From Danxiaibacter flavus (GTDB lineage: Bacteria; Bacteroidota; Bacteroidia; Chitinophagales; Chitinophagaceae), in the NCBI RefSeq assembly GCF_041060425.1, contig NZ_JAULBC010000002.1, forward strand, positions 992,001-1,056,000: a DNA stretch of 64,000 bases. The letters run 5' to 3'. The translations under genes were made by a program, and so were the position numbers. Of this stretch, positions 1-7,762 are shown one piece after another. Every line of letters begins with the position of its first letter. Position 1 is the stretch's first letter. Below the pieces are notes generated by a model. The model did not search any database and had not been told where the DNA came from. It saw nothing but the letters and a program-made list of their open reading frames with translations.

Positions 1-1065
1 ACGGTCCTTTAAACCACGCAGGATAGATATCGCATCTTCCACACTAGGTTCCTCAATCATTACCTTCTGGAAACGACGTTCCAGCGCCTTATCTTTCTCA
101 AAGAATTTTTGATATTCGTTTAAGGTTGTTGCACCTATCGCTCGCAATTCACCACGCGCCAGTGCAGGCTTTAAAATGTTGGCCGCGTCCATCGCACCTT
201 CGCCACCGCCAGCACCAACCAGTGTATGGATTTCATCTATAAATAAGATAATCTCTCCATCGCTTGTAGATACCTCTTTTACAACACTCTTTAATCGCTC
301 TTCAAACTCACCTTTATACTTTGCACCGGCGATCAATTGGCCCATATCCAACGCAAAGATCACTTTGCTTTTCAGATTCTCAGGAACGTCACCGTTCACA
401 ATTCGCATCGCCAAACCTTCTGCAATGGCTGTTTTACCAACGCCTGGCTCACCAACCAAAATCGGGTTATTCTTGCTTCTGCGGCTAAGAATATGAAGAG
501 TTCTTCTTATCTCTTCATCACGGCCAATCACCGGATCAAGCTTACCTTGTCTTGCCAGCTCATTCAGGTTCTTTGCATATTTATTTAAAGCATTGAATTG
601 TGTTTCCTGTGTTTGCGATTTTATGGATTCACCTTTACGTAAATCTTTTATCGCAGCAACCAGTCCTTTTTCTGTAAGGCCGGCATCTTTCAGCAATTTT
701 GCCGTGTTATCATTCCCCTGTAATACTGCCAGCAATAAATGCTCAGGTGTAACAAATTCATCATCAAATTGCTTCAACACACTGTTGGCACGCAACAACA
801 CATTATTCAGGTCGCGCGAAACAGTTTGTGCAGGATCAGCAGACGCTTTGGGTAACCGCGTTAATTGATCATTCAACTTATTCTCTACCAGGTTAAGGGT
901 AACATTATTTTTCTTAAGCAGGTATTCAACGGGTGAATCTTCCTGCTCAAGCAACGCTTTCAACAGGTGCTCCGTTTCAATATTCGGATTGTTACCATTA
1001 AAAGCCAGTTGCTGGCTTTGCTGGATAACTTCCTGTGCTTTGATCGTATAATTATTTAAGTTCAT
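1..1065 (-). CDS. clpB: ATP-dependent chaperone ClpB (N-terminal part, cut by window edge)
   Basis: Cytosolic AAA+ disaggregase that pulls proteins out of aggregates together with DnaK. The 355 visible codons begin MNLNNYTIKAQEVIQQSQQL. They contain the double Clp N-terminal repeat (about residues 1-145) and most of the first nucleotide-binding domain, with Walker A GEPGVGKTA, Walker B ILFIDEIH and the following loop residues TLVGAGGGEGAMDAAN. The middle domain and second AAA+ domain lie beyond position 1. The layout with a long N-domain fits ClpB better than ClpA or ClpC, although the diagnostic middle domain is not visible. The gene starts at the ATG at 1063-1065. No clear heat-shock operator was seen in the 140 bases between it and the divergent neighbour. 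Confidence 0.93.
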   Translation of the reverse strand, partial: MNLNNYTIKAQEVIQQSQQLAFNGNNPNIETEHLLKALLEQEDSPVEYLLKKNNVTLNLVENKLNDQLTRLPKASADPAQTVSRDLNNVLLRANSVLKQFDDEFVTPEHLLLAVLQGNDNTAKLLKDAGLTEKGLVAAIKDLRKGESIKSQTQETQFNALNKYAKNLNELARQGKLDPVIGRDEEIRRTLHILSRRSKNNPILVGEPGVGKTAIAEGLAMRIVNGDVPENLKSKVIFALDMGQLIAGAKYKGEFEERLKSVVKEVSTSDGEIILFIDEIHTLVGAGGGEGAMDAANILKPALARGELRAIGATTLNEYQKFFEKDKALERRFQKVMIEEPSVEDAISILRGLKDR

Positions 1066-1206
1066 AGTTATATTTTTTTCCGGCTGCTACCATAATAACC
1101 ATTTAAAAAAAGTATGGTTTACTGATAGCGCATCGTTTTATTGTTATCTTCAATAAATTTCATTTTATCACACAAAACTCAATCCAACCGTACTAACCAG
1201 GAAATT

Positions 1207-2247
1207 ATGGCACAAAAACCCGCACTCATCTGCCTGAAAGTCAGCGCACTAATGACTTTCCTGTTATTTTTTCAGACCGGATCGGCACAATACAATTTTG
1301 GGGAGTTAGACAGCAAACTACAATCACATCAAAAAGAGCTCAGCTCTAATGTGGTAACACTTATTTATAAAGGAGACAAGGTTATCTATCAAAAAGAAAT
1401 GGGAGATTTTAAGGCCAATACTGTTGCGCCGATCGCTAGTTGCAGTAAGTGGTTAACCGCGGCGCTGGTGATGCAATTTGTGGATGAAGGCAAACTGTCA
1501 CTTGATGATAAAGTGAGTAAATACCTGCCGATATTTAATCCGTATGGTAAAGGCTTTATTACAATCAGGCAATGCCTGTCTCATACTACAGGAATAGCCG
1601 GTGAGAAACCGGGATTAATGAGCATTATAAAACTGAGCCGCTATAATTCACTGGAAGAGGAAGTGAATGACTTTGCTTCAAAACATGAATTACAGGTTCA
1701 ACCAGGTATTGAATTCCGATACAGCGCAATCGGTTTGAATATTGCCGGAAGGGTTTTGGAAGTGATTGCCAAAAAACCTTTCGACAGGATTATGCAGGAA
1801 AAGCTTTTTCGCCCCTTGAATATGCGCAACACCACATTTGCGAGCGAGAAAGCGGTTAACCCCAGCGGAGGCGCGAAAAGCACCGCGAATGATTATATGA
1901 ATTTCCTGGTTATGCTGCTGAATAAGGGCATGTTTAATGGCAAAAGACTCTTATCTGAACAGTCGGTTGAATTGATGCAACAACCGGTAACCAATTTAAG
2001 CATGATCAAATATGCGCCTGCTGTTGCCGAAGGTTTTAATTATGCCCTGGGCGAATGGGTACAGGAAGCAGACGCCAGCGGCAAGGCGACCTGCGTTGCC
2101 AGCCCCGGATTATTCGGCACATGGCCATTGATCGACACCAAAAGAGGTTATGCCGCAATTGTGTTTGTAAAGACGTTGTTGAACGAACAAAAGAAAGATA
2201 TTTATATGGATTTGAAGGGATCGATTGATGAGGTGTTAAATCGGTAG
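1207..2247 (+). CDS. Secreted serine hydrolase, beta-lactamase/class C family (S12-like)
   Basis: Predicted exported serine hydrolase of the beta-lactamase/D-alanyl-D-alanine carboxypeptidase superfamily; the substrate cannot be told from sequence. The 346-residue reading uses the ATG at 1207, because a signal peptide follows at once (residues 1-28, ending TGSAQ). An in-frame TTG 22 codons upstream would bury it. The nucleophile motif SxxK is Ser78-Cys-Ser-Lys81. The second motif, normally YxN, appears as Tyr173-Ser-Ala. The third region is a GLFGTW segment where HTG or KTG is usual. The family includes esterases and peptidases as well as true beta-lactamases, so resistance should not be assumed. 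It stands alone, divergent from clpB and convergent with ppc. Confidence 0.8.
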   Translation: MAQKPALICLKVSALMTFLLFFQTGSAQYNFGELDSKLQSHQKELSSNVVTLIYKGDKVIYQKEMGDFKANTVAPIASCSKWLTAALVMQFVDEGKLSLDDKVSKYLPIFNPYGKGFITIRQCLSHTTGIAGEKPGLMSIIKLSRYNSLEEEVNDFASKHELQVQPGIEFRYSAIGLNIAGRVLEVIAKKPFDRIMQEKLFRPLNMRNTTFASEKAVNPSGGAKSTANDYMNFLVMLLNKGMFNGKRLLSEQSVELMQQPVTNLSMIKYAPAVAEGFNYALGEWVQEADASGKATCVASPGLFGTWPLIDTKRGYAAIVFVKTLLNEQKKDIYMDLKGSIDEVLNR

Positions 2248-2427
2248 AGACGTTGCAGTGCAACGTCTCAATGATGTTTGCCGGTATATTGATGTGTATA
2301 GAAACGCCACATAGAGGGATAGGATTTATATAAAAAAAGACGTTGCGTTGCAACGTCTTTTTTTATTGACCGGGTATTTGAAATGTTGGCGACGCTCGGT
2401 TGAGAGACGTTGCAATGCAACGTCTCT
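2247..2427. repeat. Three copies of a GAGACGTTGCA palindrome
   Basis: Between two convergent genes, the perfect palindrome with 11-base arms GAGACGTTGCA and TGCAACGTCTC occurs at 2247-2269 and 2404-2426. A shorter core (AGACGTTGC, GTT loop) lies at 2338-2358. The first copy begins on the last base of the hydrolase stop codon. Only the middle copy has A and T tracts and works as a terminator. Similar palindromes are widespread in Bacteroidota from memory, which I did not check. Confidence 0.9.
2332..2364. terminator. Bidirectional Rho-independent terminator
   Basis: A 15-base perfect stem (AAAAAAAGACGTTGC at 2332-2346 with its complement at 2350-2364) and a 3-base loop. T7 follows the stem on either strand, so it can end both the serine hydrolase and ppc transcripts. 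Its core matches the palindrome family that flanks it. Confidence 0.88.
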
Positions 2428-2434
2428 ACGTGTG

Positions 2435-5011
2435 TTACGCCGAATTTCTTCCCGCATTAATTATCCCAAACGAACAACGCATAATCAATTTTTCATACGT
2501 TGATTTAACCTTGTCTGAAATCAAATGTTCATCCAATTGACGCAGGCGGGTTAATGCAAATTGCTGTATGGTAACCAACGGCAATACAATTCTTTCACGC
2601 ATTTGAATGGACAGCTGATCCACCGGATAGTCAGCCATTAATTCTGTTTTTTCAGAAAGCTTCAGAATGTATTTGCGCGTTAATTCGTATTCTTCATAAA
2701 TCATGTTCCAGATCTCGCCATACTTGGGATGACCGGACAAATATTCTGTGAGCGGGAAGAAGCTTTTCTTCATAGCCATCTCACAATTATCGATCAGCGT
2801 TTTGAAGAAAAGTGAGCGTTTGTATAATGTTGTCAGTTCATCCCATTTTCCTTTTTCTTCGAGCTTTTTCAAAGCAGCGCCGACGCCATAGTAGCCTGTT
2901 ACATTTTGTTTCAACTGGCTCCATGCCCCAACAAACGGAATGGCACGCAGATCATTCATATTTAATTTAGCAGAACCTCCGCGTTTCGCAGGCCGGCTAC
3001 CAATATTGGTCTCGGCATAAAATCTCAACGGGCTGGCCACCGCTAAATACTCCAGAAAATAAGCATGATTTTTTAAAGCGGAGTAAGAAGCAAAACTTTC
3101 GTCCGACAGTTCTTTTAATAATGCATCTTCTTCAGCTGTTAAGGTTGCTTTTTGTTGGAGAATGTCATTGGTAATACCAGCGTTCAACAATTGCTCAATG
3201 TTGTATTGTGCGGAGTCTATCGTTCCGAAATTGGAACTAACAGTTTGTCCTTGTATGGTTAGCTGAATTTCTTTGTTGGAAATATTCTTGCCCATAGAAG
3301 CATAGAACTTCTGCGTTTTTCCACCGCCACGCGCAGGAGGCCCACCCCTACCATCAAAGAACACCACATCGATATCATATTTTTTGGAGATCGCACTCAA
3401 TTCTTCTTTCGCTTTGTAGATGGACCAGTTAGCCATCAGGTAACCTCCATCTTTTGTGCCATCGGAAAAGCCCAACATGATGGTTTGCTTGCGCCCTCTC
3501 ATTTGCAGATGCTTGCTGTACACCGGATTCTCATACAACGACTCCATTACGGCGGCTGCGCTCTGAAGGTCATCAATGGTTTCAAAAAGAGGAACGATAT
3601 CAATTTTAAGGTCTTCTTTCTTCCATCCGCCCAGCAGGAACAAACCATAGACTTCCAATACGTTTAATGCGCTTGTGCTATGGCTGATGATATAACGATG
3701 GCAGCCCATTTCTCCGTTATATTTCTGGATGGTCTTAACGCTGTCAATAGTTTTTAAGGTGTCCTTGTTCAGATCATTGGACAACTCGTCAATATTGACC
3801 TTTTTAGTAACATTTAGCAATGCGTTGATCTTTTCATCATCGGTCATGCTCAGATAGGTCCTGGGCAGTGAGTCTGTTTTTTCAACAATATCACTCAATA
3901 CTTTTTCATGAATGCTGCTATCCTGCCTGATATCCAGCGAGGCAAAGTGCAAACCGAACACTTCTACTTTACTGATAAAATTATCTACATGATGCAGGAA
4001 CAGACCGTTGTGTTCTTCAATCAGCACTTTGCGAACGCCATACAACGTGTTCAGCATATCTTCTTTGCTCAAGTCGGTTGTCTGGTCGGTCAGGAAAAGA
4101 TTATTGTACAGCGTGTCTTCCATTTCCTGCAATACATTCTCAACACCTTTAAATGTAAGTCTGCGTTTCAATCTTCTTACATCATAATAATAACATCTGA
4201 TGATTCCTTTGCGCAGAGTTTCTGCAACCTTAAGTGTTGTATCGCAGGTAACGAACGGATTGCCATCCCTATCGCCACCAGGCCAGAAACCCATGCATAT
4301 CAATGGATTTTTATCGCAGTTAATATCCTGTAAGCCGCTTTTCAGCGCAGACAAAATACGTCCAGACGCCTGGTAAAACACGTTTTCCAGGTACCAAACC
4401 AGGCTGATGGCTTCATCATATGGTGTTGGTTTTTGTTTCTTTAAGAAAGGCGTTTTACCTAATTGCTGTAAGTATGTATTAACAAGTGCGGTGTTATCTT
4501 CAATCAATGCTTTTGAAAGATCATTTAAAATACCCAGCACCTCACCCGGGTAAAACTGCGTAGGGTGTGCGGTAAGCACCAGGCGAACAGAAAAATCCTT
4601 CAGTTTTTCGGCCAGTGCTTCTTCATTATGGGTTTGCTCAACTACAGATTGTAGCTGCTTCAGCGTGCCCGGACCGTTTACGTCATTAACTGTGGTAAAA
4701 GCAGCATCTTCCAATGCATCAAATAATACCACCTGTCTTTCCGAATATTGAACAAAACGGAACAACAGATCCAGTTGTTCCTGTTCTTTTCCGTAAGAAG
4801 TATATTGTTTTAAAAAGGATTCTATTAATTCTTGAGGACTCTGTTTCTTTCGGTAGCCTTCTTCGCAATGAATCAGAAAGAGGGACAATAAAATCCCGGT
4901 TTTTTCAATTCTGTGAAATGGTAAAGCGGTAAAAAGACTATTGTACAATTGAAACTTGATACCCACCAGGTTTTTAAACTGCTGCAAGGCATTGTTAGTA
5001 GTGATGTCCAT
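2435..5011 (-). CDS. ppc: Phosphoenolpyruvate carboxylase
   Basis: Carboxylates PEP with bicarbonate to oxaloacetate, the main anaplerotic entry to the TCA cycle; cytosolic. The 858 residues are close to the family's usual 850-950. Visible motifs are LTAHPTQ with the catalytic His (enteric enzymes have HPTE), GGDRDGNPFVT, the glycine-rich loop FDGRGGPPARGGG that binds the substrate and holds the essential Arg, and RAIPFVGAWSQ. The protein ends in GRNSA where many bacterial enzymes end RNTG. It stands alone, converging on the serine hydrolase through the palindromic terminator. A 370-base upstream region separates it from the divergent lpdA. Confidence 0.96.
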   Translation of the reverse strand: MDITTNNALQQFKNLVGIKFQLYNSLFTALPFHRIEKTGILLSLFLIHCEEGYRKKQSPQELIESFLKQYTSYGKEQEQLDLLFRFVQYSERQVVLFDALEDAAFTTVNDVNGPGTLKQLQSVVEQTHNEEALAEKLKDFSVRLVLTAHPTQFYPGEVLGILNDLSKALIEDNTALVNTYLQQLGKTPFLKKQKPTPYDEAISLVWYLENVFYQASGRILSALKSGLQDINCDKNPLICMGFWPGGDRDGNPFVTCDTTLKVAETLRKGIIRCYYYDVRRLKRRLTFKGVENVLQEMEDTLYNNLFLTDQTTDLSKEDMLNTLYGVRKVLIEEHNGLFLHHVDNFISKVEVFGLHFASLDIRQDSSIHEKVLSDIVEKTDSLPRTYLSMTDDEKINALLNVTKKVNIDELSNDLNKDTLKTIDSVKTIQKYNGEMGCHRYIISHSTSALNVLEVYGLFLLGGWKKEDLKIDIVPLFETIDDLQSAAAVMESLYENPVYSKHLQMRGRKQTIMLGFSDGTKDGGYLMANWSIYKAKEELSAISKKYDIDVVFFDGRGGPPARGGGKTQKFYASMGKNISNKEIQLTIQGQTVSSNFGTIDSAQYNIEQLLNAGITNDILQQKATLTAEEDALLKELSDESFASYSALKNHAYFLEYLAVASPLRFYAETNIGSRPAKRGGSAKLNMNDLRAIPFVGAWSQLKQNVTGYYGVGAALKKLEEKGKWDELTTLYKRSLFFKTLIDNCEMAMKKSFFPLTEYLSGHPKYGEIWNMIYEEYELTRKYILKLSEKTELMADYPVDQLSIQMRERIVLPLVTIQQFALTRLRQLDEHLISDKVKSTYEKLIMRCSFGIINAGRNSA

Positions 5012-5383
5012 AATAATTAATAAGCGTTTGTACGTATGGCAGGCAACCTTTAGTACGCGTTGAAGATACGGTAAAAGTTGAAAATGAGGGGTGTTGTCAC
5101 GATTTTTTAATACATTATGATTTTATCAAATAGTTACTGGAAGGTGTTTTTATTTGATAAAAAAGGCTGTCGATCCGAAACATTTCTTAGCTGAGAAATA
5201 ACCTGTTTTAACATCTGCAAGAGTCTCTTTCTACAAAAAAACAGACTAATAATCCGCCCTTTTTGCCGTTTCACCATTTGCAAGTATTTTCGCAACCGCA
5301 AATCAATTGGCCGGCGTTAAGCTTTGTTAACCTATTGAGTTTATACCAGCCAATACACAATGACAATAAATAAAATAAAAATC
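5012..5383. other. Divergent regulatory region ppc/lpdA without a gene; 12-bp inverted repeat
   Basis: No convincing coding sequence in 372 bases, and none of the intergenic word families found elsewhere in the window. A perfect 12-base inverted repeat, TTTTATCAAATA at 5121-5132 and TATTTGATAAAA at 5151-5162, sits about 110 bases upstream of ppc. It could be an operator or an RNA hairpin; it has no terminator tail. A possible minus 7 element for lpdA (TAAGCTTTG near 5320) departs from the TAnnTTTG spacing by one base. Confidence 0.5.
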
Positions 5384-6793
5384 ATGGCATACGACGTAAT
5401 TGTTTTGGGTAGTGGTCCCGGGGGTTATCCTGCTGCTATCCGTGCATCTCAGCTGGGATTTAAAGTAGCAATCATTGAAAAAGAAAGCCTTGGCGGTATT
5501 TGCCTTAACTGGGGTTGTATTCCTACCAAAGCTTTACTGAAAAGCGCGCAAGTGTATGAATATATGAAGCACAGCACAAGCTATGGCATTAACACTTCTG
5601 GTGTTGAACATGATTTTGGCGGTGTAATCAAACGTAGCCGTGGTGTTGCGGACAAAATGAGCAAGGGTGTTCAGTTCCTGATGAGGAAGAACAAGATTGA
5701 TGTGATCATGGGATATGGTAAACTGAAAGCTAAAGGACAAATTGAGGTAACCGGCGCTGATGGTAACAAACAATTAGTAGAAGGTAAATATATTGTTATC
5801 GCTACTGGTGGTCGCGCACGTGAACTGCCTAACCTGAAAATTGATGGTAAAAAAGTAATCGGCTATCGTGAAGCGATGGTGTTACCTAACCAGCCAAAAA
5901 GCATGATTGTGGTGGGTAGCGGTGCGATAGGCGTTGAATTTGCATACTTCTATAGTACATTAGGAACAAAAGTAACTGTAGTTGAATTCTTACCAAGAGT
6001 TGTACCTATTGAAGATGAAGATGTTTCTAAAGAATTGGAAAAACAATTTAAGAAACAAGGCATTGAAGTAATGACGAGCTCTACTGTTGAAAGTGTTGAC
6101 ACTACAGGTAACGGTGTTAAGGCACAGGTTAAAAAACAAGACGGTTCTGTAATTACCCTGGAAGCTGACGTTGTATTAAGCGCAGTAGGTGTTGTTGCAA
6201 ACGTTGAAAATATCGGTCTGGAAGAATTAGGTGTTAAGACTGAAAAAGGTAAAGTAAGTGTTGACAAATATCAGCAAACAAACGTTCCCGGCATTTTCGC
6301 AATTGGCGACTGTGCTCCCGGACAAGCATTGGCACACGTTGCTACCAAAGAAGGTATCAACGCCGCTGAATATATTGGTTACCTTGAAAAGAAATATAAC
6401 CACCAGCCAGAACCAATGGATTACAACAACATTCCGGGCTGTACCTATTGCACACCGGAAATTGCGAGCATTGGTTATACTGAAAAAGCAGCAAAAGAAG
6501 CTGGTTACGAGGTTAAAGTGGGAAAATTCCCCTTTATCGCGAGCGGTAAAGCAAGTGCAGCCGGTAACACGGATGGCTTTGTAAAAGTGATTTTCGATGC
6601 TAAATACGGTGAATTCCTGGGTGCTCACATGATCGGTGCGAGCGTAACCGACCTGATCGCAGAAGTTTCTGTAGCCCGTAAACTTGAAACTACGGCTCAT
6701 GAAATTCTGAACGCAGTTCACCCTCACCCGACAATGAGTGAAGCAGTAAAAGAAGCTACTGCAGCCGCTTACGGAGAGGCAATTGATATATAG
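5384..6793 (+). CDS. lpdA: Dihydrolipoyl dehydrogenase (E3)
   Basis: FAD enzyme that reoxidises dihydrolipoamide with NAD+ in the pyruvate, 2-oxoglutarate and branched-chain dehydrogenase complexes and in glycine cleavage (GcvP is at 53-56 kb). The 469 residues from the ATG at 5384 begin MAYDVIVLGSGPGGYPAA, the FAD-binding motif. Then come the redox disulfide GGICLNWGCIPTKA, the NAD site VVGSGAIGVEFA, the second FAD motif FAIGDC and the C-terminal HPHPTMSE with the catalytic His-Glu pair. An in-frame ATG 8 codons upstream (5360) is less likely because it only adds a basic tail before the FAD strand. Monocistronic, with its own terminator. Confidence 0.96.
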   Translation: MAYDVIVLGSGPGGYPAAIRASQLGFKVAIIEKESLGGICLNWGCIPTKALLKSAQVYEYMKHSTSYGINTSGVEHDFGGVIKRSRGVADKMSKGVQFLMRKNKIDVIMGYGKLKAKGQIEVTGADGNKQLVEGKYIVIATGGRARELPNLKIDGKKVIGYREAMVLPNQPKSMIVVGSGAIGVEFAYFYSTLGTKVTVVEFLPRVVPIEDEDVSKELEKQFKKQGIEVMTSSTVESVDTTGNGVKAQVKKQDGSVITLEADVVLSAVGVVANVENIGLEELGVKTEKGKVSVDKYQQTNVPGIFAIGDCAPGQALAHVATKEGINAAEYIGYLEKKYNHQPEPMDYNNIPGCTYCTPEIASIGYTEKAAKEAGYEVKVGKFPFIASGKASAAGNTDGFVKVIFDAKYGEFLGAHMIGASVTDLIAEVSVARKLETTAHEILNAVHPHPTMSEAVKEATAAAYGEAIDI

Positions 6794-6858
6794 CTGTGAG
6801 CTGTTGGCTATCAACTTTTAGCTACGATGAAAGTTGATCAGCGATTATAAATATTAAG

Positions 6859-6886
6859 GAGGTTGCAATTGCAACCTCTTTTTTTT
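6859..6886 (+). terminator. Rho-independent terminator after lpdA
   Basis: Perfect palindrome GAGGTTGCAATTGCAACCTC (6859-6878) followed by eight T residues, 65 bases after the lpdA stop. Confidence 0.9.
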
Positions 6887-6888
6887 GA

Positions 6889-7012
6889 AGACCGTAAGAC
6901 AGTAAGATTGTAAGATGTGTAAGAGGGCGGTTTCAGGTGAAACAACATTTTGATTTTCAGCGCTTTCTTATCTTACTATCTTACTTTCTTACTATCTTAC
7001 ACGTCTTTTTTT
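6889..7012. repeat. Family A words, forward then inverted
   Basis: Degenerate GTAAGAC-type words run forward at 6889-6926 and in complement at 6965-7012 (TCTTACTATCTTAC type). They are separated by about 40 bases, so the RNA could fold into a long imperfect hairpin. A short family B-like string (AGCTGTGAGCTGTTGGCTAT) lies at 6793-6812, directly after the lpdA stop. Confidence 0.8.
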
Positions 7013-7108
7013 GGTCTTACGGTCTTACGGTCTTACGGTCTTACGGTCTTACGGTCTTACGGTCTTACGGTCTTACGGTCTTACGGTCTTACGGTCTCAC
7101 GGTCTTCC
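7013..7108. repeat. 8-bp tandem repeat GGTCTTAC, about 12 units
   Basis: Ten exact head-to-tail copies of GGTCTTAC (7013-7092), then GGTCTCAC and GGTCTTCC. The unit is the complement of the family A word. The array ends about 77 bases before the next gene. Because 8 is not a multiple of 3, the peptide repeats it produces in three frames are not evidence of a gene. Confidence 0.95.
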
Positions 7109-7184
7109 AATATGAACTTATTGTTAACACATAGTAAAAATCACAAATCCATTGTACTTTGCCGGCTGAAAAATACCGTGTGTT

Positions 7185-7676
7185 ATGAACAAAGCCTTAC
7201 AGTGGAATTTAAGGGAGAATCGTTTTGGTTATAACATCTTTGAGCTCTCGCAAAATGGAGAAAAGGTTTTGGCACTTGCTTATGATCCTGATACGCAATC
7301 TGCGAGACTTGATTGCGAGATAAGTAAACGTGCTTTCCGAATCGAAAAAGCCGGTTTCCTGAAAAACCGCATCGTACTTAAAAATGAATATGGAATAAAC
7401 ATTGCGCAACTTGCTCCGGAAAAAAATCACGCTAACGAAGGTGTAATTGAATTGGAAGATCAGCGCTTGTTTTATAGCATTAACAGCCTGGTTGATGAAC
7501 TGGTTGTTTTCAAACATGCTTCGCAGCAGTTTATGGTGAACTGCAACTTCGCTTCTTTGAAAGATGCGCTGGGACTGAAAAGAAAAACCAGGAAACAGTT
7601 TGACGAATACTCTCCGCTCCTAATGGCGCTTGGCTGGTTTTTATTCCTGCCATCAAAAGTAGAAGCCGTGGCATAA
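7185..7676 (+). CDS. Conserved-looking hypothetical protein, 163 aa
   Basis: I do not recognise this protein. It begins MNKALQWNLRENRFGYNIFE and has regularly alternating polar and hydrophobic segments such as KNRIVLKNEYGINIAQLAPE and EGVIELEDQRLFYSINS. This suggests a beta-rich fold, perhaps of the tubby-C/LURP-one type (a guess from pattern only). A hydrophobic stretch near residues 144-156 (LLMALGWFLFLPS) could pack or touch a membrane. There is no signal peptide. Codon use resembles its neighbours and it has its own downstream terminator, so it is probably a real gene. It lies just after the 8-bp tandem array. Confidence 0.72.
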   Translation: MNKALQWNLRENRFGYNIFELSQNGEKVLALAYDPDTQSARLDCEISKRAFRIEKAGFLKNRIVLKNEYGINIAQLAPEKNHANEGVIELEDQRLFYSINSLVDELVVFKHASQQFMVNCNFASLKDALGLKRKTRKQFDEYSPLLMALGWFLFLPSKVEAVA

Positions 7677-7704
7677 TATTATTACATCATGCATTTACCC
7701 GGAC

Positions 7705-7741
7705 AAAAAACGTGATGTTCATTAAAGAACATCACGTTTTT
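7705..7741. terminator. Bidirectional terminator
   Basis: Stem AAAAAACGTGATGTTC (7705-7720) pairs with GAACATCACGTTTTT (7727-7741), loop ATTAAA, with T tracts on both strands. It separates the convergent genes ending at 7676 and 7763. Confidence 0.88.
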
Positions 7742-7762
7742 GTTTTTGGTTTGCTTAAATAG

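Noticed and set aside
6937..7234. Two overlapping frames encoding SYGLTVLR repeats
   Set aside because: They translate the 8-bp array in two frames. An 8-base unit reads through all frames without stops, so open frames are expected by chance.
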